NCBI GenBank assembly: GCA_002421475.1
Contig: DIJW01000216.1
Location: forward strand, 1-20,921
Source of the DNA: Thiomicrospira sp. UBA5634
Lineage (GTDB): Bacteria > Pseudomonadota > Gammaproteobacteria > Thiomicrospirales > Thiomicrospiraceae
Length of the DNA: 20,921 nt
Reading direction: 5' to 3'
In this document: positions 14,059 to 20,921 of the stretch, one piece after another
Position numbering within the stretch: position 1 is the stretch's first letter
Layout: every line of letters begins with the position of its first letter
Position numbers and translations under genes: made by a program
Notes under the pieces: generated by a model
The model's database searches: none
The model's input: the letters and a program-made list of their open reading frames with translations, nothing else
What the model was told of the DNA's origin: nothing

Positions 14059-15006
14059 ATGTCCCTATTCACTAAAAATGTTCGTAGAAATGTTCGACGC
14101 TTTTTTCGCATTGATATGCCTATACGCTATTTTGTGACAGCTTGCGCACCGACCTTTGAGTGTGACATATACACAACCGGCGCAAAATATCATACACCTT
14201 ACGTGCAAAACCAATTGGCCGAGCAAAAAAAACGTACGCTTAAATCTTTGGCTCATATTCAAGACCAAAAAGAAGTGTTAACCGATATTTTTGTCGATAT
14301 TATTCGCCGAGTTGAGCTGTTCGGCGAATGCTGCGAAATGATTTCACGCGGCCACAGTCCAAAATTCAATAAATCCCTATGGCAAGACTTAACCAGCCAC
14401 CAGATTGGTTTTAACAAAATAAAACCGCTTAAAGAATCTTCGCCAAAAACTTACCAACACCTAAAAACCATCGAAGAAAAATATCTATTCTTTTTAAATC
14501 GCTTGATTGATAGTATTTCAAAGTCAACCATTGATCATTTCTATGCCCCTGACCGTTTACCCGAAGGGTTTCGTATTGACGAACTCAGTCAAATTTTTAG
14601 TGACAAAAAATACGATAACATTCCACTCGTACAGTCGATTTTGCGCTGTTCAGAAGGCATTACCACGCATACGGAAATATTTCGGCGCATTCATGATGAC
14701 CACTGTTTACGCCAAAATCCAAAAAACTGGCCTCGACAAATAGCTAACGTCAGCGCTGGTGGTTTAGGCATATTTACCGACAAGAGCTTTGATGTTCATC
14801 AACGTTTACACGTACATTTTTATTTTCCGGAAGTGGAGAAGGTGATAAAGTTTGATGGCGTGGTTGTTCACACTCAAGGCGACCCACTTGATCGTCTAGA
14901 ACGCATCGGAATAAGTTTTGAATTCCCAGATGGTAAAGATCAGACTTTTTTACAGTCCGAAATCCAACGCTACGAAATTGAAGAATGTTTAAGTTTTGAA
15001 CTTTAA
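14059..15006 (+). CDS. Split-PilZ domain protein, cassette copy 1
   Basis: A 315-residue protein. PilZ c-di-GMP-binding hallmarks are present but far apart: RRFFR (13-17, RxxxR motif) opens the protein, and NVSAGG (230-235, the [D/N]xSxxG motif) lies 212 residues later, followed by a beta-rich tail (VHFYFPEVEKVIKFDGVVVH...GISFEFPDGKDQ). The intervening helical region is conserved in the paralogue at 15740 (e.g. SPKTYQHLKTIEEKY, IHDDHCLRQNP). It probably senses c-di-GMP and acts in the cytoplasm, but the output is unknown. The small gene at 15024 follows after 17 bases. No strong Shine-Dalgarno precedes the ATG. A TATACT at 14009-14014 may be its -10. Confidence 0.78.
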   Translation: MSLFTKNVRRNVRRFFRIDMPIRYFVTACAPTFECDIYTTGAKYHTPYVQNQLAEQKKRTLKSLAHIQDQKEVLTDIFVDIIRRVELFGECCEMISRGHSPKFNKSLWQDLTSHQIGFNKIKPLKESSPKTYQHLKTIEEKYLFFLNRLIDSISKSTIDHFYAPDRLPEGFRIDELSQIFSDKKYDNIPLVQSILRCSEGITTHTEIFRRIHDDHCLRQNPKNWPRQIANVSAGGLGIFTDKSFDVHQRLHVHFYFPEVEKVIKFDGVVVHTQGDPLDRLERIGISFEFPDGKDQTFLQSEIQRYEIEECLSFEL

Positions 15007-15023
15007 AACGAGATGGATATCTT

Positions 15024-15440
15024 ATGCCCGGCACAAATCATAATGCAGACTCTGGTTTTATTGGCGACTTAGCCCTCAATCTACGGGAACCTGCGGAAGA
15101 CCTGCTCAAGTACAGCGCGATGAAGCAGTTGATACTGATGCGCCGGCACGGTATTGATGATTTTTTTCAAAAACTCTACCCCTTCGTCAATGAAGTCGAA
15201 TGGATTGATATCATTGATAAAGTCATGCTCACTAAAGTGTCTTACTTTGAGCTGAATGATCGCTTCACTATCGCTCAAATGAATAAATTAATTGATATAT
15301 CTAGGTTCGCACTGAAACAACCAAACGCCACTCCGCAAGGTCTTTACCAGCTCACTGAATATCGCTACCCGGTATTTGCTAAAGTAATTAAAAACCTGAT
15401 GGAGATTTATAAGAAAAAGCTCAAACAAAACGCTAATTAG
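15024..15440 (+). CDS. Small uncharacterised protein paired with the split-PilZ protein, copy 1
   Basis: A 138-residue soluble, helix-rich protein that I do not recognise. It opens with MPGTNH and carries AEDLLKYSAMKQLILMRRHG (about 24-43), YPFVNEVEWIDIIDKVMLTKVSYFELN and near its end TEYRYPVFAKVIKN. All of these are shared with the paralogue at 16704, with YRYPVFA identical. There is no signal peptide or membrane segment. It follows the PilZ gene by 17 bases and is presumably co-transcribed. Because the pair was duplicated together, it is likely a functional partner of the PilZ protein. Confidence 0.7.
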   Translation: MPGTNHNADSGFIGDLALNLREPAEDLLKYSAMKQLILMRRHGIDDFFQKLYPFVNEVEWIDIIDKVMLTKVSYFELNDRFTIAQMNKLIDISRFALKQPNATPQGLYQLTEYRYPVFAKVIKNLMEIYKKKLKQNAN

Positions 15441-15739
15441 CCGATCCCCTGTCTCATCATTAACACGCCCCCAACACGCAACTTCATGCGTTAAAACTTT
15501 GACATCTTATGTGAAAAAAACGTTAAAACGACACACACGCTGTTGTTAATAATACATGTACATCAAACCCCAATTTAGGCATGTTTTTTTACTAAACCTT
15601 CCGAAAGAAATCATATCTATAAAGTAAAAAATACAAATAAATCTAAAAAGTCTAAAACCACACAATCCACCTAGCCTTCATAAAAAGCATGGCTTATACT
15701 TACAAGTAGTATTTTTACTTCAGGCAAAAAAGAATTTTT
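15441..15739 (+). other. Intergenic region between the two PilZ cassettes
   Basis: About 300 AT-rich bases with no credible gene. A TTGACA at 15499-15504 sits between two direct copies of CGTTAAAAC (15489-15497 and 15521-15529). No convincing -10 follows at 17 bases. It probably holds the promoter of the second cassette. No terminator for the first cassette is visible. Confidence 0.4.
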
Positions 15740-16681
15740 ATGAAGCTTTCGGCAACCGCTCGTAATGTTAGGCGTTTTTTTCGCATTAATATGCCGCTTC
15801 GTTATCACATTACACCAAGCACGCCCATCAAAGATCGCGAAATTTACGCTTCTGGAGCCAATTACTTTCCACCCAGTGTTCGCAGCCAATTGACGGAAGA
15901 AAAGAAAGCAGCGTTGCATTCCCTTACTCGTATTCAAGAATTTAAAGATGCTTTAACTGAAATTTTTGGTGAAATGATTAACCATGCCGAATTTTTTGGT
16001 CAATGCTGCGAAACCATGAGCAGAGGACTTAACCCAAAGCTTAACCCTGCAATGTGGCAAACTCTCAGCGCTCACCAACATGGTTTCCCGAAACTTAGCT
16101 TACTCGAAGCGGCGTCACCAAAAACTCACAAACACCTTAAATCGATCGAAGAAAAATACATATTTTTTGTTAAAAACATGATTGAAAGTTTATCCAAATC
16201 CAGCGCCGGACAATTTTATGCGCCGGACTATTTACCCTATGCATTTCGCATTGACGAATTAAGACAAATTTTCAGCGAAGAAAAATATGACAATGTACCC
16301 TTAGCTCAGTCGATACTGCATACCGCCAAGTATGTGAACACCTATACCGAGATTTTTCGCCAAATTCATGATGACCATACTTTACGACAAAACCCTCAGG
16401 ACTGGCCATTAGAAAATGTCAATGTCAGTGCCAGCGGACTTGCCGTTAGCGCTCGGAAAACGTTCCGACTCCATGAACGAATGGATGTATTAATTTATTT
16501 TGCACACGCCAATAAGGTTTTAAAATTTGACGGAGTCGTTGTTAATATACAGACCGATCCCGCAGAGCAAATCGAACGGGTCGCACTCAACTTTGAGTTT
16601 CCTGATGGCAAAGACCAAGATTTTTTACAAACTGAAATTCAAAAATACGAAATAGATGAATGTTTTGACATCTGCGTCTAA
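15740..16681 (+). CDS. Split-PilZ domain protein, cassette copy 2
   Basis: A 313-residue paralogue of the protein at 14059, collinear over its full length and roughly half identical by eye. RRFFR lies at 11-15 and NVSASG at 228-233, so the two PilZ motifs are again about 212 residues apart. The best conserved parts are the N-terminal motif, SPKTHKHLKSIEEKY, QIFSEEKYDNVPLAQSIL, IHDDHTLRQNP and NFEFPDGKDQDFLQTEIQKYEID. Start codon usage and the weak ribosome-binding site resemble copy 1. The second small gene follows after 22 bases. Both copies look intact, which suggests divergent roles rather than decay. Ligand binding is inferred from motifs only. Confidence 0.78.
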   Translation: MKLSATARNVRRFFRINMPLRYHITPSTPIKDREIYASGANYFPPSVRSQLTEEKKAALHSLTRIQEFKDALTEIFGEMINHAEFFGQCCETMSRGLNPKLNPAMWQTLSAHQHGFPKLSLLEAASPKTHKHLKSIEEKYIFFVKNMIESLSKSSAGQFYAPDYLPYAFRIDELRQIFSEEKYDNVPLAQSILHTAKYVNTYTEIFRQIHDDHTLRQNPQDWPLENVNVSASGLAVSARKTFRLHERMDVLIYFAHANKVLKFDGVVVNIQTDPAEQIERVALNFEFPDGKDQDFLQTEIQKYEIDECFDICV

Positions 16682-16703
16682 TACCTATTAAGAGCGAACA
16701 TTT

Positions 16704-17114
16704 ATGCCGGGTACGAATCACCATATTGATACGAGTTTTATACACGAGCTGCCATTAAATATGCGCCCGGCCGCTGAAGACCTACTTAAACACCACCCAC
16801 TTAAAGAATTATTATTAATGCGCAAACACGGGATGAATGAACTTTTACGTCGCAGTTATCCGTTCATTAATGAGTTTGACTGGATATTAATTATCAATAG
16901 TGTATTACTAACTAAAATATCTTACTTTGATGTCAACTCTCACTTTAACCCACGCCAACTCGACAAACTGCTGGAGATAGCTCAGGACGCGCTGGACTTA
17001 CCTGACAGCTCACCCAAGAACCTGTACAAATATAGTGAATACCGTTACCCGGTATTTGCTAACGTGATTAAAAATATCATTATATTACGCCAGCAAAAAC
17101 TTAAATCTGCTTAA
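16704..17114 (+). CDS. Small uncharacterised protein paired with the split-PilZ protein, copy 2
   Basis: A 136-residue paralogue of the protein at 15024, beginning MPGTNH and ending with SEYRYPVFANVIKNI. Shared core elements are AEDLLK, LMRKHGMNELLRRSYPFINEFDWILIINSVLLTKISYFDVN and a QLDKLLEIAQDAL helix. It is cytoplasmic by composition (no signal or membrane segment). It sits 22 bases after the second PilZ gene and 63 bases before radC. I know no family for it. The strict pairing is the only functional clue. Confidence 0.7.
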   Translation: MPGTNHHIDTSFIHELPLNMRPAAEDLLKHHPLKELLLMRKHGMNELLRRSYPFINEFDWILIINSVLLTKISYFDVNSHFNPRQLDKLLEIAQDALDLPDSSPKNLYKYSEYRYPVFANVIKNIIILRQQKLKSA

Positions 17115-17177
17115 TATTTACACCTCGCACTAAAACCCTTACTATAAGTTCTTAAACGTAAACAAGGATTTGCAGGT

Positions 17178-17855
17178 ATGTCTATTCGCGATTGGCACGA
17201 ACATGATCGACCACGAGAAAAGCTGATTACTTTTGGCGCCCACACACTGACAGATGCACAGTTATTGGCTATTTTTCTCCGTGTCGGTGTTGCCGGAAAA
17301 AATGCAGTCGAACTGGCTCAAGACCTGCTGGATCATTTCGGTGACTTACACAGCTTACTCAGTGCCAATCAAACCGAATTCTGTCATGCAAAAGGACTGG
17401 GCTTGGCTAAATATGCCCAACTCAACGCCGTGCTGGAAATGGCACGACGACATTTTGCCAGTGGCTTAAAAAAAGGTGAGGTATTTAATGCGCCCGAATT
17501 GAGTGCGCAGTATTTTGCCAGTCACATTGGTCACAGTCAGCGTGAACAATTTGCCTGTATCTTGCTTGATCAACAACATCAAATGATCCATTTTGAAGTA
17601 TTGTTTCAAGGCACAGTTAATCAAGCCAGCGTTCACCCGCGCGAACTGGTAAAACTAGCACTGACACACAATGCCGCTGCCGCGATCATTAGTCATAATC
17701 ACCCTTCCGGTTTACCCAATCCAAGCGATAGTGATCACCACATCACACGACTTATAAAAGATTCACTCATGCTTATTGAAGTACGTTTACTTGACCATAT
17801 TATTTTAGGTGATCATGGCCGTTGGCATTCGATGGCACAACACCAACAAATCTAA
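17178..17855 (+). CDS. radC: RadC-family JAB/MPN-domain protein
   Basis: A 225-residue protein. An N-terminal UPF0758 helix-hairpin-helix region ([28 protein letters not shown], 24-51) precedes a JAMM metalloprotease-like domain with Glu140 ([19 protein letters not shown]) and the motif [15 protein letters not shown] (172-186: His173, His175, Ser183, Asp186). The historical DNA-repair role is doubtful and the biochemical activity is unknown. AAGGA lies 9 bases before the ATG. Its position upstream of rpmB-rpmG is the usual gammaproteobacterial arrangement. A dispersed palindrome lies 26 bases past its stop. Confidence 0.92.
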   Translation: MSIRDWHEHDRPREKLITFGAHTLTDAQLLAIFLRVGVAGKNAVELAQDLLDHFGDLHSLLSANQTEFCHAKGLGLAKYAQLNAVLEMARRHFASGLKKGEVFNAPELSAQYFASHIGHSQREQFACILLDQQHQMIHFEVLFQGTVNQASVHPRELVKLALTHNAAAAIISHNHPSGLPNPSDSDHHITRLIKDSLMLIEVRLLDHIILGDHGRWHSMAQHQQI

Positions 17856-17881
17856 TAAAATACTCAACCTACGCAGCAACA

Positions 17882-17893
17882 ACCAGGCCTGGT
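17882..17893. repeat. Dispersed palindrome ACCAGGCCTGGT, exact copy after radC
   Basis: Exact 12-mer in the radC-rpmB intergenic region, 26 bases after the radC stop. There is no T run behind it, so it is not an ordinary terminator. Confidence 0.85.
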
Positions 17894-17925
17894 AGACACC
17901 CGCTAAAATTCACACTAAATAAGAC

Positions 17926-17954
17926 TTGCATTCATTTGCGGATTTATGGATAAT
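17926..17954 (+). promoter_or_regulatory. Sigma70 promoter for rpmB-rpmG
   Basis: TTGCAT (17926-17931) and GATAAT (17949-17954) are separated by exactly 17 bases, leaving a leader of about 110 bases before rpmB. Confidence 0.6.
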
Positions 17955-18073
17955 TCCGTCTTCTTGTTTTTAGGTAAAGTTTATTTACCGTGAAATAGAA
18001 TTCTTCGGTGATCCCAGTTGGGTTTACTGCGAAATATTTCAAATGTTTAACGAATTGAATAGAGGATTGAGAG

Positions 18074-18310
18074 ATGTCTAGAGTTTGCCAAGTCACAGGA
18101 AAACGCCCTGCTGTCGGTAACAATATTTCCCACTCTCACCGTAAAACACGTCGCCGTTTTTTACCGAATTTACAAGCGCACCGTTTTTGGGTTGAGTCTG
18201 AAAACCGTTTTGTAAAACTACGTGTTACGCCAGCCGCAATGCGTACCATCGATAAAAACGGAATCGAGTCAGTGCTTGCAGAATTGCGCGCACGTGGTGA
18301 GAAGGTCTAA
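18074..18310 (+). CDS. rpmB: 50S ribosomal protein L28
   Basis: A 78-residue protein of normal length, nearly canonical for Gammaproteobacteria: [17 protein letters not shown] at the start, [22 protein letters not shown] in the middle and [16 protein letters not shown] at the end. Only Cys5 is present, so this is the zinc-free form. GAGGATTGAGAG precedes the ATG. It is co-transcribed with rpmG 13 bases downstream from the promoter at 17926. Confidence 0.97.
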   Translation: MSRVCQVTGKRPAVGNNISHSHRKTRRRFLPNLQAHRFWVESENRFVKLRVTPAAMRTIDKNGIESVLAELRARGEKV

Positions 18311-18323
18311 TTAGGAGACGGTC

Positions 18324-18479
18324 ATGCGCGATAAAATTAAGTTAGTCTCATCAGCTGGTACAGGTTATTTTTATACTACCGATAAAAACAAACGTACCAT
18401 GGCAGGCAAATTTGAGATCAAGAAATACGATCCAGTGGTTCGTAAACACGTCTTGTTCAAAGAAGCTAAAATCAAGTAA
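18324..18479 (+). CDS. rpmG: 50S ribosomal protein L33
   Basis: A 51-residue protein read directly from the sequence. It begins [19 protein letters not shown], continues with a DKNKRT turn and ends [11 protein letters not shown], standard for L33. It has no cysteines, so it is the zinc-independent form, as usual in Gammaproteobacteria. GGAG lies 6 bases before the ATG. A strong terminator begins 15 bases after the stop. Confidence 0.97.
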   Translation: MRDKIKLVSSAGTGYFYTTDKNKRTMAGKFEIKKYDPVVRKHVLFKEAKIK

Positions 18480-18493
18480 TTTTGATGTTAGCC

Positions 18494-18522
18494 AAAAAAA
18501 CCGACCTAGTGTCGGTTTTTTT
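18494..18522. terminator. Intrinsic terminator after rpmG
   Basis: Seven A's plus CCGAC (18494-18505) pair with GTCGG plus seven T's (18511-18522) around a 5-base loop. This is a strong stem with a U tract, ending the rpmB-rpmG operon. Confidence 0.92.
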
Positions 18523-18628
18523 ATACCCATTTTTTCATCCTGCGACTCTAACCACAACGCTAATCTTCCGCAAATCCTACCGGTTATGGTTTAATTGACC
18601 TTTCTGCTCATCTCTGGTTAGGATGTTT

Positions 18629-20059
18629 ATGCTCAAACTTTATTCTGTCGAACAAGCACAAGCGATTGACCGCCAAGCCATCGAACATCACAGTTTAAGC
18701 GGACTGGTGTTAATGAAACGTGCTGCCGAATTCGCATTTGAACTGCTGCAACAACACTGGCCGCAAGCGCGACGACTTTATATTATTTGCGGTATCGGTA
18801 AAAATGGCGGTGATGGTTATGCCTTGGCTAAAATCGCTCATATCGCGGGGTTTAAAGTACAGATAGCGCAAGTTGAACAACCGCCACGGCATGGCGATGC
18901 CGCCAGCACAAGACAAGAAGCTGAAGCGCTGGGGTTAACTCCGCAAACCTTTGATCCCCAACAACTCGCATTAACTGATGTGGTGGTAGATGCCTTATTT
19001 GGCATCGGCCTCAATCGGCCATTAGATCCATCTTGGTTGCAAGTTATAACGCACGTAAATGAAGCCCAGCGCCCTGTATTGGCGCTGGATGTTCCCAGCG
19101 GATTAGATGCCAATAATGGCCAAGTTTTAGGTGGCGCCATACGTGCCGACCACACCGCCAGCTTTATTGTTAACAAAATCGGTCTTTTTTTAAACGATGG
19201 ACTAGATTACGCCGGCCAGGTACATTTAAGCGACCTCAGTTTACCGCCAACCCTATTGGACAACTTTAGCCCCTTAGCCACCAGCTGGGATGTCGATGAC
19301 TTACCCTCACTTAACCGTATGTATAACAGCCACAAAGGCACTTATGGTACAGCGTTGTTAATTGGCGGCAATAGTCACATGATGGGCGCGTTAGCTTTAG
19401 CCGGCCAGGCCTGTTTGCGTGCCGGAACAGGCCTGGTGAAACTGATTAGCCGCGCCGAACATCTTACTGCCCTCGCCCAAATGCAGCCGGAATTAATGAC
19501 TTATGAAGCGCGCGACTTTCATAAACTGAGCGGCAAAACCAAGGTGATCGCTATCGGCCCGGGTTTAGGCATTGATAGTTGGGCGTGGGATTTATTTGAA
19601 AAGGTGTGCAAAAGTAAACAGCCACTGGTATTAGACGCTGATGCCTTAAATTGTTTGGCTTTAGAACCGTTTTTATATGAACGCTGGATCTTAACCCCAC
19701 ATCCCGCTGAAGCCGGTCGACTATTGGAACGCCCGACCCAGGTGATTCAAAATGATCGCGTTAATGCGATTCAGCAATTACATAAACGTTATGGCGGTGT
19801 GATTGTACTTAAAGGTGCCGGCACACTGATTTATGACGGCGAGCAACTGGCATTATGCCGCGCCGGAAACCCGGGCATGGCGGTTGGTGGTATGGGCGAT
19901 GTTCTGACCGGCATCATTGCAGGCCTGGTAGCACAAGGTTTGAGCCTGTTTGATGCTGCGCGTTTAGGGGTTGAGTTGCATGCCCGCACCGCAGATCGCG
20001 TCGCTGCCGAGCGTGGCGAACGCAGTTTATTACCCTCCGATGTGATAAATGCACTTTAA
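18629..20059 (+). CDS. nnr: Bifunctional NAD(P)HX epimerase/dehydratase (YjeF type)
   Basis: A 476-residue fusion that repairs hydrated NAD(P)H. The N-terminal epimerase (about 1-215) shows GIGKNGGDGYALAK (55-68), DALFGIGLNRP (121-131) and LDVPSGLDANNG (153-164). The C-terminal ADP-dependent dehydratase (about 225-476) shows SHKGTYGTALLIGG, AIGPGLG (308-314), LDADALN (335-341), LTPHPAEAGRLL, VLKGAGT and the catalytic NPGMAVGGMGDVLTG (414-428, Asp424). The start is placed at 18629 because AGGA then sits 5 bases upstream. The in-frame ATG at 18623 overlaps that site. In many relatives tsaE follows, but here gshB does. Three dispersed palindromes lie inside and one overlaps the stop codon. Confidence 0.94.
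   Translation: MLKLYSVEQAQAIDRQAIEHHSLSGLVLMKRAAEFAFELLQQHWPQARRLYIICGIGKNGGDGYALAKIAHIAGFKVQIAQVEQPPRHGDAASTRQEAEALGLTPQTFDPQQLALTDVVVDALFGIGLNRPLDPSWLQVITHVNEAQRPVLALDVPSGLDANNGQVLGGAIRADHTASFIVNKIGLFLNDGLDYAGQVHLSDLSLPPTLLDNFSPLATSWDVDDLPSLNRMYNSHKGTYGTALLIGGNSHMMGALALAGQACLRAGTGLVKLISRAEHLTALAQMQPELMTYEARDFHKLSGKTKVIAIGPGLGIDSWAWDLFEKVCKSKQPLVLDADALNCLALEPFLYERWILTPHPAEAGRLLERPTQVIQNDRVNAIQQLHKRYGGVIVLKGAGTLIYDGEQLALCRAGNPGMAVGGMGDVLTGIIAGLVAQGLSLFDAARLGVELHARTADRVAAERGERSLLPSDVINAL
19404..19415. repeat. Dispersed palindrome, two-mismatch copy (nnr)
   Basis: The core CAGGCCTG is intact. It is read as GQACL. Confidence 0.4.
19426..19437. repeat. Dispersed palindrome, one-mismatch copy (nnr)
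   Basis: AACAGGCCTGGT, read as TGLV, starts only 11 bases after the previous copy ends. Confidence 0.55.
19918..19929. repeat. Dispersed palindrome, two-mismatch copy (nnr)
   Basis: TGCAGGCCTGGT, read as AGLV. Confidence 0.45.
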
Positions 20060-20070
20060 CCAGGCCTGGT
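20059..20070. repeat. Dispersed palindrome ACCAGGCCTGGT, exact copy at the nnr stop codon
   Basis: Exact 12-mer whose first A is the last base of the nnr TAA stop. GCCACTTTTT follows, so weak terminator activity is possible, but the stem would be short. Confidence 0.85.
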
Positions 20071-20132
20071 GCCACTTTTTGAGCCAATATATCGCGTAAA
20101 ATAACGTTTCAAAACCACTATAGGATACAAAC

Positions 20133-20921
20133 ATGGCTATTAAACTCGGTATCGTCATGGACCCGATTGAACAGATCAAACCTTATAAAGACAGTTCGTT
20201 TGCGATGTTATTGGAAGCGCAACGCCGAGGTTATGAACTGTTTTATATGCAACCGCAGGACATTTATTTACGTGATGCCAAACCTTTTGCAGTCAGCACC
20301 GAACTGAAAGTATGGGATCGAAACGATGGTCAATACTATGGTTTTGGCGCAACGTCTCACACTGACTTAACCCAATTGGATATTATTTTAATACGCCAAG
20401 ATCCGCCATTTAATAACGATTATTTGTATTCCACCCATATGCTGGAGTTGGCCGAAGCCGCCGGCGTTTTGGTCGTCAACAAACCGCAAAGCCTGCGAGA
20501 TGCCAATGAAAAACTGTTTGCTGCTTGGTTTCCGCAATGCACGCCTCCCACCTTGGTCAGCGCCCAAGCAGATATACTGCGTGCGTTTGTGACGGAACAG
20601 CAGGATACGATCTTTAAACCCTTAGATGCGATGGGCGGTGCGTCAATTTTTCGGGTTAAACACGGCGACCCGAATTTGAGCGTGATTATTGAAACCATGA
20701 CTGATCACGGCAAACACCACATTATGGCACAACGTTATTTAGCCGAAATTAAAGCCGGCGATAAACGTATCTTGCTCATTAACGGTGAACCAGTACCTTA
20801 TGCCTTGGCACGCATTCCGCAACAAGGCGAAACGCGCGGCAACATCGCTGCCGGCGGGCGCGGCGAAGGGATAGCTTTAACCGAACGTGATTATTGGTTA
20901 TGTCAACAAATCGCGCCCAAG
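20133..20921 (+). CDS. gshB: Glutathione synthetase, N-terminal 263 residues
   Basis: The gene runs off the right edge. About 50 of the usual ~316 residues are missing. The protein begins MAIKLGIVMDPIEQIKPYKDSS, the typical GshB opening. ILIRQDPPFNNDYLY (near 86-100), the ATP-grasp segment IFKPLDAMGGASIFR and RGNIAAGGRGE near the visible end are all conserved. The enzyme joins gamma-glutamylcysteine to glycine using ATP. AGGA lies 7 bases upstream of the ATG. It stands alone after nnr. Its product would support thiol redox chemistry like that of the sulfur/metalloid island, though both glutathione and this gene are general housekeeping. Confidence 0.95.
   Translation, partial: MAIKLGIVMDPIEQIKPYKDSSFAMLLEAQRRGYELFYMQPQDIYLRDAKPFAVSTELKVWDRNDGQYYGFGATSHTDLTQLDIILIRQDPPFNNDYLYSTHMLELAEAAGVLVVNKPQSLRDANEKLFAAWFPQCTPPTLVSAQADILRAFVTEQQDTIFKPLDAMGGASIFRVKHGDPNLSVIIETMTDHGKHHIMAQRYLAEIKAGDKRILLINGEPVPYALARIPQQGETRGNIAAGGRGEGIALTERDYWLCQQIAPK

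Noticed and set aside
1..20921. CRISPR array, tRNA, rRNA, riboswitch, prophage or integrase
   Set aside because: I saw no regularly spaced repeats, cloverleaf sequences, known riboswitch cores (including upstream of metX) or phage and integrase proteins on either strand.

Overview
The window looks like the chromosome of a gammaproteobacterium of moderate GC content, probably a sulfur-oxidising Thiomicrospira/Piscirickettsiaceae-like lineage. This rests on the proC-yggT-metX-metW order, radC-rpmB-rpmG, gshB, an L28/L33 pair of Gammaproteobacteria type, and a YeeE/DsrE/rhodanese sulfur set. The genus is inference.

Region 1 (1-6.3 kb) is an accessory-looking metalloid/sulfur island. It holds a flavoprotein and its ArsR-family regulator (minus strand, with a 13-bp inverted-repeat operator), a small outer-membrane barrel, a GDCCVxC protein, a DUF3147 membrane protein, a YeeE/YedE sulfur transporter, a DsrE-like protein, an exported rhodanese, a DUF2892/Cys-rich/thioredoxin fusion and an ArsP-like permease. 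A 120-bp promoter-plus-start segment of the YeeE gene is duplicated upstream and flanks the GDCCVxC-DUF3147 pair.

Region 2 (6.5-10.6 kb) holds a Campylobacterota-type malate:quinone oxidoreductase, a COG0523 GTPase and folE2 (a zinc-economy pairing), a strong bidirectional terminator, and a tightly coupled minus-strand yidD-yjfB-like pair.

Region 3 (10.7-14 kb) is a housekeeping block in which proC/yggT and metX/metW each overlap by 4 bases.

Region 4 (14-17.1 kb) is a tandem duplication, with a period of about 1.68 kb, of a two-gene cassette. One gene encodes a protein whose PilZ signature motifs are split by about 210 residues. The other encodes a 136-138 aa protein I do not recognise.

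Region 5 (17.2 kb to the end) holds radC, rpmB, rpmG (51 aa), a terminator, the fused NAD(P)HX repair enzyme and the start of gshB.

The most unusual signal crosses all gene boundaries. The 12-bp palindrome ACCAGGCCTGGT occurs exactly seven times, with about eight near copies, in intergenic DNA just after stop codons and inside unrelated genes in different reading frames. Chance predicts far less than one exact copy. It behaves like a highly iterated palindrome or genome-marking motif.
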